NCBI RefSeq assembly: GCF_964028195.1
Contig: NZ_OZ034750.1
Location: 682,001-746,000, forward strand
Length of the DNA: 64,000 nucleotides
Reading direction: 5' to 3'
Origin: Wolbachia endosymbiont (group A) of Pogonocherus hispidulus
GTDB lineage: Bacteria > Pseudomonadota > Alphaproteobacteria > Rickettsiales > Anaplasmataceae
This document shows positions 57,663 to 64,000 of the stretch, in pieces (position 1 is the first letter of the stretch; each line of letters opens with the position of its first letter). The notes under the pieces are model-generated. The model did not search any database, was not told the DNA's origin, and saw only the letters and a list, made by a program, of their open reading frames with translations. Made by a program: the position numbers and the translations under genes.

Positions 57663-60515
57663 TCATGCTCCTGGTACTCTTGCTTTACCTTCCTGCATAA
57701 TCGCTTTTGAAGGAAATATATTACTGGATGGAGAGCTCACTATATCACCACACTTTAAACCTTTTACTGCTGCTTTGACTCCTTCTGAGACTTTTTTAGA
57801 TAGACTAATTGTTTCAAAAGATTGACAAAGTTTTCCAGACCTTTCAAAATATCCCTGTTCAATAGCACCGTAGACCCAATATCCACCAAGTGAGCAATTC
57901 TCACCTAATTCTTCTTTACAATTTTTGAACTTTTCCAGTATTTCCTTTTTATTACTAACTTCTACTATTATTTTATCTTGCTTGTCAGGGTACAAATTAA
58001 CTTCTAATTCTCCTAAACTAGTATAGAAAGTTAACACTATATTACTATTGTCCGCAAGATCAGTGTAATGCCTTATGTCATTGTTCGTTATAATTTCCAC
58101 CTCACTTTTACCGATCTTTATTATATCTCTTCCGTATTCTATTTCTCCTTGAGTTAGCCCTAAATCCCTTGCTCCATTTGTGATCTTTGCAATATCTATT
58201 TTGCTATCCTCCGAGTATTCCAAGTAAAAAGTAAAGCTATCCATTTTTGCATTTTTTACTCTACCAGTAGCTGCACTTTTAACAATTTTCATAAACTCTA
58301 AAGTATTATTGACATATTCTTCATGAGCTTTTTTCATATTGGTTTTATGGTCTTTAAACTCTGATTCCAATGCATTAATTACTTCCATACTATCTTTATT
58401 ATAAAGCACTGCTCCTTTTGATACTAATTTACATATTATATCACTAGCAACTTTAGGATCCTTTTTTAATTCACTAATTTCTTTTATTCTTTTTATCACA
58501 TAATCCATAAAACCATATTTTTCATACATTTTTCCATATAGCTTTCCTTGATGAGGAAAATTAAACCTCATTTTACACTCTATAGCTTTGTTTACAACTT
58601 GTTCCAGCTCATTAATGTCTTGAGCTTTATCTACTCTACATAGGAAAAATTTCAAAATTTTCTGCTGGGTTGGTATTAAATCATCCCATAAAGTCCTAGA
58701 TTTAAACAAGTGCTCTTTGCTATCTAACTCCTTGAAATCCTTTGCTCCCGCTACCAACAACAATCTCTCTGCTTCTTTACAACAAGTTTCATCACTATGA
58801 AAAACATCTCTGATATATTGAAAGATTCGTAACTTCCCTTCATTGTTATGAAGGCTTAAAACTCTCTTTAAGTCTTGAGTACCCTTGCGTTCATTCAAAA
58901 ACTTTTCTAATACAGTAAGACCTTTACTTAGAGAAGAAGGGTTATCTTTGTCAACACCACCAAGAATACAGTCTAATTCTTGCTGCAACCTTTTTTGATC
59001 CTCAGTTAAAAGATAACCTTCAGCATAGTAGTTACAATTATCAATTGCTATGTCTAGTGGGATCTTTCCTTGTTTATCACATATATCAGACCTAGCTCCA
59101 CTATCCAGAAATGAAGAGATGAGATCATTGTAATCAGTGCTTGCAATACAATGTAAGGGTGTTTTTCCTTCATTATCTTGCTCATTAAGATTAGTTCCTT
59201 TTTCCATAAGAGAAGCTACACTATTAGGTCCAGTAGCATAATGCAAGGGTGTCTTTCCTCTATCATCCTTTACATTAGGGTTAGCTCCTGCCTTCAAAAG
59301 TAAAGCTACAGAATCGTCATATTCTTTTTCTACCCCAGCTATACTTGATATTATGTGTAATACTGTTAATTTAGATTCTCCTCTTCTAAGATTAAGAACT
59401 TTTTCTAGATCTTGATTATCTCCATTGTCTTGTAAAAAATTTCTAAGTCTCACAATATAACCATTTTCATTATAATCACCTTCATCACTAAAAGACTGGT
59501 ATGCTTGGAGGATACTGAATAATTCTTTATTTAATTCTCTTTGACTTGGTGTTAGAGCAGATATGCCAGTAAACCATATGCACATTAAGTTAAATGTATC
59601 TCCTCCAACAACATCAACTAAAGAACGATCATCACGACATAGCAATGAGTATTTAAGTGATTCATATTCATCATCCCTTTGCTCTTTTCGAAACTGTTTT
59701 AAATTATCACTTCTGGTTAGTTTTTCTAAGTACTTTAGGGTTCTATTTTTATTTCCCAATAAAAGATCTGCTTCCTTTTCCATTAAAGCATATACTGCTT
59801 CTTTATGACCATTTTCGGCAGCAAGAGATAATGGCGTCAACCCCTTTTTATCTATTATATTAATTTCTGCACCTTTTTCTAATAGAGCATTCATTGTCTT
59901 TATATGACCATTTTTAGCAGCCATATGCAATGGGGTACGCTTCATCCCATCCACCGCATTAACCTTTGTACCTGCGTCTGTTAGGGTTTTCACTATCTCT
60001 GTATAACCTCCTTTGGCAGCTAAGTGTAACGGAGTCATCCTGTCTAGATCTACTGCATTGACCTTTGCATCTGCGTCTGTTAGGGTTTTCACTATCTCTG
60101 TATAACCTCCTTTGGCAGCTAAGTGTAACGGAGTCATCCTGTCTAGATCTACTGCATTGACCTTTGCATCTGCGTCTGTTAGGGTTTTCACTATCTCTGT
60201 ATAACCTCCTTTGGCAGCTAAGTGTAACGGAGTCATCCTATCTAGATCTACTGCATTAACCTTTGCACCTATTTCCAATAGAGTCTTCACTGCCTTTATA
60301 TAACCATTTCCAGCAGCGATATGCAATAGAGTACATCTCTCTACGCAATTGTTTATCCAATAATTCACATTAAAATCAAATTTTTTCCACTCTTTATACG
60401 TGGTTGGGTCTATTGCTTTTAACTTCTCTTTTATTTTTTCAATTATGTTATCCCTATTTAAATCATTGTCGGAATTTATTGCACTTAGTATTTCTAACCA
60501 CTTATGATGTATCAT
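57663..60515 (-). CDS. large ankyrin-repeat protein with a C-terminal domain shared with the 21804-23027 protein
   Basis: The 950-residue protein has about seven N-terminal ankyrin repeats (residues ~55-260), including three almost identical 33-residue units (VNAVDLDRMTPLHLAAKGGY). A helical middle follows, with two or three further ankyrins (TPLHYATGPNSVASLMEKG, TPLHCIASTDYNDLI). Residues ~763-892 are the domain shared with the 407-residue protein (YLEYSEDSKIDIAKI, IRHYTDLADNSN, LTFYTSLGELEVNLY). The ATG at 60515 follows GGGGTAG. No membrane segment is seen. It lies next to decayed XRE and RadC-like genes, the same company the other copy of the domain keeps. Host interaction is inference. 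Confidence 0.85.
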   Translation of the reverse strand: MIHHKWLEILSAINSDNDLNRDNIIEKIKEKLKAIDPTTYKEWKKFDFNVNYWINNCVERCTLLHIAAGNGYIKAVKTLLEIGAKVNAVDLDRMTPLHLAAKGGYTEIVKTLTDADAKVNAVDLDRMTPLHLAAKGGYTEIVKTLTDADAKVNAVDLDRMTPLHLAAKGGYTEIVKTLTDAGTKVNAVDGMKRTPLHMAAKNGHIKTMNALLEKGAEINIIDKKGLTPLSLAAENGHKEAVYALMEKEADLLLGNKNRTLKYLEKLTRSDNLKQFRKEQRDDEYESLKYSLLCRDDRSLVDVVGGDTFNLMCIWFTGISALTPSQRELNKELFSILQAYQSFSDEGDYNENGYIVRLRNFLQDNGDNQDLEKVLNLRRGESKLTVLHIISSIAGVEKEYDDSVALLLKAGANPNVKDDRGKTPLHYATGPNSVASLMEKGTNLNEQDNEGKTPLHCIASTDYNDLISSFLDSGARSDICDKQGKIPLDIAIDNCNYYAEGYLLTEDQKRLQQELDCILGGVDKDNPSSLSKGLTVLEKFLNERKGTQDLKRVLSLHNNEGKLRIFQYIRDVFHSDETCCKEAERLLLVAGAKDFKELDSKEHLFKSRTLWDDLIPTQQKILKFFLCRVDKAQDINELEQVVNKAIECKMRFNFPHQGKLYGKMYEKYGFMDYVIKRIKEISELKKDPKVASDIICKLVSKGAVLYNKDSMEVINALESEFKDHKTNMKKAHEEYVNNTLEFMKIVKSAATGRVKNAKMDSFTFYLEYSEDSKIDIAKITNGARDLGLTQGEIEYGRDIIKIGKSEVEIITNNDIRHYTDLADNSNIVLTFYTSLGELEVNLYPDKQDKIIVEVSNKKEILEKFKNCKEELGENCSLGGYWVYGAIEQGYFERSGKLCQSFETISLSKKVSEGVKAAVKGLKCGDIVSSPSSNIFPSKAIMQEGKARVPGA
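60001..60297 (-). repeat. near-identical 99-bp ankyrin-coding tandem repeats
   Basis: Units start at 60001, 60100 and 60199. Each encodes one 33-residue ankyrin repeat. The first two are identical over almost their whole length and the third diverges only near its end, indicating recent expansion inside the gene. Confidence 0.85.
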
Positions 60516-60726
60516 ATTTCTACCCCATGCTATTGAATTGTTTATATTTAGCTCTTGCCACTACACCTAGCAGCACTTGTCTCACAACCACATTTTTTTA
60601 GCTCTTCCATATTTAATTTGTCACTAAACACAATTAGCTACACAAAAACCCATCTACTGTCAAGACGTATCAGTGGATGTTGCCTACTTACGTTGGACTC
60701 GCTTAGCCTATTACTAGGCTTTAATG

Positions 60727-61746
60727 CTACATCTTATCAGTGATACCTCCAGTCCGACCTAATTTTGAAATGGATGTTATAAGTAACTCAATATTATCTT
60801 CTTGCACTTTATCCAGTTTAGTTCTTTTAGCAGCCTGTGAAGGAACATCATTGTTTGCATCAGAAGCAACACGCTTTTTATTAAGAAACTCAACTATACC
60901 TGGATGACCACACTCATTAGCGATATCTAAAGGAGTTTTGTTGTTAACATCCACTGCATCAACGTTAGTTCTATTTTCTACAAGATATTTAGCTATATCT
61001 AAGGAGCCACATTCAACAGCAAGGTGTAAAGGGGTACTGTCATCATTATTCTTTGTATCAATGTAAACCTTTTTTTCGCCTGTAAGATCCTCTACAAAAT
61101 ATCTAATTATATTTAAGTGGCCACATTCAGCAGCAGAGTGTAAAGGAGTATAACCCCATTTATCCCTCGCATTAGCGTTAGCTCCTCTACCTACAAGATA
61201 TTTAACTGTCTCTAAGTTGCCACCCTCAGCAGCAAAATGTAAAAGAGTGTGATCACAATATGATTTTATACTAACGTTAACCTTTGTGTGGTTTATAAGG
61301 TATTCAACTATGTCAAAGTGACTATTTTGGGCAGCAATGTGCAAAGGAGTGCAGCCATCATTATCCTGTGCATCAACGTTAGCTTCTTTATCTACAAGAT
61401 ATTTAACTATATCTAAGTGACCACGTTCAGCAGCAAAGTGTAAAGCAGTGCAGCCTGAGCAGCTCTTTGCATCAACGTTAGCTTTTTTTTCATCTACAAG
61501 ATATTTAACTGTCTCTAATTTACCAAGGCAGACAGCTGCATACAGAAATGTCTCTTCTACACCTATATCCTCCTGAGAATGTAACATGGCGGAAGCGTAT
61601 TCTGTGTCCAATTTACTGTCAAACCACTCTTCATATACATCTTCTAAATCTTTACCTTGTTGTTCTAACTCTTCTTTTATTCTGTTAATTATATGTTCCT
61701 TATTTTTAGCACTTATTAATGATTCCAGTAACTGATCAAAGTTCAT
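60727..61746 (-). CDS. ankyrin-repeat protein, 339 aa
   Basis: About seven ankyrin repeats occupy residues ~60-290: TFLYAAVCLGKLETVKYLVD, TALHFAAERGHLDIVKYLVD, TPLHIAAQNSHFDIVEYLIN, TLLHFAAEGGNLETVKYLVG, TPLHSAAECGHLNIIRYFVE, TPLHLAVECGSLDIAKYLVE and TPLDIANECGHPGIVEFLN. The helical N-terminus (LLESLISAKNKEHIINRIKE) is like that of the 950-residue ankyrin protein (AINSDNDLNRDNIIEKIKE), suggesting a common origin. The C-terminus contains a basic patch (AAKRTKLDK). No membrane segment is seen. The ATG at 61746 follows GAGGTGAAA. Confidence 0.85.
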   Translation of the reverse strand: MNFDQLLESLISAKNKEHIINRIKEELEQQGKDLEDVYEEWFDSKLDTEYASAMLHSQEDIGVEETFLYAAVCLGKLETVKYLVDEKKANVDAKSCSGCTALHFAAERGHLDIVKYLVDKEANVDAQDNDGCTPLHIAAQNSHFDIVEYLINHTKVNVSIKSYCDHTLLHFAAEGGNLETVKYLVGRGANANARDKWGYTPLHSAAECGHLNIIRYFVEDLTGEKKVYIDTKNNDDSTPLHLAVECGSLDIAKYLVENRTNVDAVDVNNKTPLDIANECGHPGIVEFLNKKRVASDANNDVPSQAAKRTKLDKVQEDNIELLITSISKLGRTGGITDKM

Positions 61747-62127
61747 GATTTCACCTCATCTTAAAAATCCATATCTTAATTATTACATGATTGATGTCAA
61801 AATCAAGAATTTTATATACCTTCTCCAGAATTATAAGTGATTGTTTCAGTTTGTTGTAGGTATAAGGCAGCAACGTATTTGCAATTCTTCTTAGCTAACC
61901 AAGGGAAGCTTGACTTGAAATAATATAGGGACGGTATTAATCAATAAAAGTTGATTCCGCTCTCAGCACCAAGTAGACCTTTCTTGTGTTAGCTATAGTC
62001 TCTGTAGACAAAAAACATGAAAAGGGGAATGAGAATAAAGAGGTAGTCTTTCCTTCTTTCTCTCCTACTTTTCTTTAACTTGACTGTATGGTTTTTGATA
62101 TTTCTTAGCAAACTTTTCTATCCACTA
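61747..62127. other. intergenic region between ankyrin genes
   Basis: AT-rich DNA without a recognisable gene or clear terminator. Both flanking genes are on the minus strand. Confidence 0.45.
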
Positions 62128-64000
62128 TTAAGTAGGTTGGCAAACAAATGTTTTTTCGTTTATACTAATTTCATTTAGTTTATTGCCAGGCTTCGGTACT
62201 ACATATGTAATACTGCCAGCAACAGTTCCAGCTGCTAACGCAGCAGCTACAGCTATGCCAGCTATAACTAACATTGATAACCCAACATTCGCAGCAAAAC
62301 ATCCAATAGCCACTGTCAACATGGTTATTATGCCTACAGAGAAGCCAATTTTTACCGCTTTATTAGCGATATGTTTGGCTTCCGCGTTTGATGTAGCTTG
62401 CACTATACCCTGTTTACTATTCTCAACAGCCATATATAAAGGAGCTTTGTCAGCATTATTCTTTGCATCAGCGGCAACCTTCTTTTCATTTAAATACTTA
62501 ACTATATCTGAGCAACCATTTTCATTAGCAACATCTAAAGGAGTTTTATTATAATTCCTTGCATTAAGGTCAGCTCCATTTTCTACAAGATATTTAACCA
62601 TATCTAAGTGCTTGTTTAAAACAGCATGGTGTAAAGGGGTATTACCAATCGAGTCTTGCACATTAAGAGGAGCTCCGTTTTTTATAAGATATTCAACTAT
62701 GTTTAAGTGACCTCTTAGAACAGCATGGTGTAAAGGGATATTACCAATCGAGTCTCGCGCATTAAGAGGAGCTCCGTTTTTTATAAGATATTCAACTATG
62801 TTTAAGTGACCTCTTAGAACAGCATGGTGTAAAGGGATATTACCAATCGAGTCTCGCGCATTAAGAGGAGCTCCGTTTTTTATAAGATATTCAACTATGT
62901 TTAAGTGACCTTCTAGAACAGCAAAATAGAAAGCAGTGTAGATATAACTGTTTTTTGTCTCAACATTAGCTTTTTCTACAAGATATTTAACTATGTTTAG
63001 GTGACCATTTGAAGCAGCACGGTGTAAAGTGATACTACCAATCGGGCCTTGTAGATTAAGAGGAGCTCCGTTTTCTACAAGATATTCAACTATGTTTAAG
63101 TGACCCTTTGAAGCAGCAGAGTCTAAGGGAGTATTATCATCCCTGTCTTGTACATCAAGAGCAGCTTTGTTTTCTACAAGATATTTAACTATGTCTAAGT
63201 AACCACCTTTAGCAGCAGCATGTAAGGGGGTAGTGCCACGATAGTTCTTCATGTTCGGATTAGCTCCGTTTTTTATAAGACATTCAACTATATCTAAGCG
63301 ACCACCTTCAGCAGCAGCGTGTAAGGGAGTATTATCATCCTTGTCTTGTAGATTAAGAGCAGCTTCGTTTTCTACAAGACATTCAACTATATCTAAGTGG
63401 CCACTTAAAGCAGCAGCATATAAAGGAGTATCACCATCCTTGTCTTGTAGATCAAGAGTAGCTCCGTTTTTTACAAGATATTTAACTATGTCTAAGTAAC
63501 CACCTTTAGCAGCAGCATATAAAGGAGTATCACCATCCTTGTTTTGTAGATTAAGAGCAGCTTTATTTTTTATAAGACATTCAACTATATCTAAGTAACC
63601 CTTAATGGCAGCAGCATATAAAGGAGTATCACCATCCTTGTCTTGTAGATCAAGAGTAGCTCCGTTTTTTACAAGATATTTAACTATGTCTAAGTAACCA
63701 CCTTTAGCAGCAGCATATAAAGGAGTATCACCATCCTTGTCTTGTAGATCAAGAGTAGCTCCGTTTTTTACAAGATATTTAACTATGTCTAAGTAACCCT
63801 TAATGGCAGCAGCATATAAAGGAGTATCACCATCCTTGTCTTGTAGATCAAGAGTAGCTCCGTTTTTTACAAGATATTTAACTATGTCTAAGTAACCCTT
63901 AATGGCAGCAAAGTACAAAGGAGTAAAGCCGTGATTGTTCTTTGCATTAGGATCAGCATGATTTTTTATAAGATATTCAACTATACTGAAATTATTCTTG
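62128..64000 (-). CDS. long ankyrin-repeat protein with C-terminal membrane hairpin (5' end outside window)
   Basis: The frame is open to the window edge, so the N-terminus is missing: codons upstream of 63918 still encode an ankyrin repeat (IVEYLIKNHADPNAKNNHGF), and the TTG there is not a real start. At least 15 repeats of 33 residues follow, many almost identical (GYLDIVKYLVKNGATLDLQD). The C-terminal 100 residues form two or three hydrophobic helices (VGIITMLTVAIGCFAANVGL, MLVIAGIAVAAALAAGTVAG) followed by VVPKPGNKLNEISINEK. The same hairpin-plus-KP tail is seen in the lipase and the repeat proteins. A membrane-anchored ankyrin effector is plausible but not shown. Confidence 0.88.
   Translation of the reverse strand, partial: KNNFSIVEYLIKNHADPNAKNNHGFTPLYFAAIKGYLDIVKYLVKNGATLDLQDKDGDTPLYAAAIKGYLDIVKYLVKNGATLDLQDKDGDTPLYAAAKGGYLDIVKYLVKNGATLDLQDKDGDTPLYAAAIKGYLDIVECLIKNKAALNLQNKDGDTPLYAAAKGGYLDIVKYLVKNGATLDLQDKDGDTPLYAAALSGHLDIVECLVENEAALNLQDKDDNTPLHAAAEGGRLDIVECLIKNGANPNMKNYRGTTPLHAAAKGGYLDIVKYLVENKAALDVQDRDDNTPLDSAASKGHLNIVEYLVENGAPLNLQGPIGSITLHRAASNGHLNIVKYLVEKANVETKNSYIYTAFYFAVLEGHLNIVEYLIKNGAPLNARDSIGNIPLHHAVLRGHLNIVEYLIKNGAPLNARDSIGNIPLHHAVLRGHLNIVEYLIKNGAPLNVQDSIGNTPLHHAVLNKHLDMVKYLVENGADLNARNYNKTPLDVANENGCSDIVKYLNEKKVAADAKNNADKAPLYMAVENSKQGIVQATSNAEAKHIANKAVKIGFSVGIITMLTVAIGCFAANVGLSMLVIAGIAVAAALAAGTVAGSITYVVPKPGNKLNEISINEKTFVCQPT
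62670..62910 (-). repeat. near-identical 99-bp ankyrin-coding tandem repeats
   Basis: Two to three consecutive units encoding LNARDSIGNIPLHHAVLRGH are almost identical at the DNA level. Further near-identical units lie at about 63400-63900. They indicate recent duplication within the gene and are a likely site of length polymorphism. Confidence 0.8.

Overview
The window comes from a Wolbachia genome (arthropod endosymbiont, Rickettsiales). It is AT-rich, dense in insertion sequences and group II introns, and full of ankyrin-repeat genes. It carries double-HTH XRE regulators, RadC-type genes and other genes typical of prophage WO accessory regions, next to ordinary alphaproteobacterial housekeeping genes (gyrB, secB, acnA, putA). 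These assignments rest on recognising protein families by eye; no database search was run.

Layout. (1) 1-11145 is a prophage-like accessory region: a partial Bro-N/DinD-type protein, a RhuM-family protein flanked by direct repeats, a toprim/AAA_25 primase-helicase, an intact IS630-family element and a SWIM-SNF2 helicase. (2) 11561-17878 holds a very large class 3 lipase with a C-terminal membrane hairpin and a decayed patatin gene split by a group II intron. (3) 18547-27344 has a DMT transporter, three double-HTH XRE regulators, a protein with an unrecognised C-terminal domain, and a radC gene cut inside its catalytic motif by a 2.4-kb serine-recombinase element. (4) 27474-35918 is a mobile-element pile-up: a PD-(D/E)XK gene interrupted by a group II intron whose maturase is itself interrupted by a second group II intron, then IS4-, IS256- and IS5-family sequences. 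(5) 36132-39014 has a secreted orphan, palindromic repeats and a repeat protein with a poly(C/G)8 frameshift. (6) 39400-50861 is the core block: gyrB, SCO1/SenC, dnaQ, a Tim44-domain gene, secB, acnA and putA. (7) 50862-64000 is a second accessory region: palindromic repeats, a membrane-tailed repeat protein, five ankyrin genes, two degenerate RadC-like genes and a decayed XRE regulator.

How the pieces relate. Regions 3 and 7 carry the same kinds of gene (double-HTH XRE, RadC-type, and a protein ending in the same ~130-residue domain), so they look like two diverged copies of one accessory module. The lipase, the last ankyrin protein and the two repeat proteins end in a similar two-helix membrane segment followed by a Lys-Pro tail, so they may share one membrane-anchoring solution. 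Both the nested intron and the patatin intron have junctions that restore an open reading frame when the intron is removed, which places their boundaries precisely. The radC interruption likewise heals exactly when one copy of a 6-bp repeat and the element are removed.
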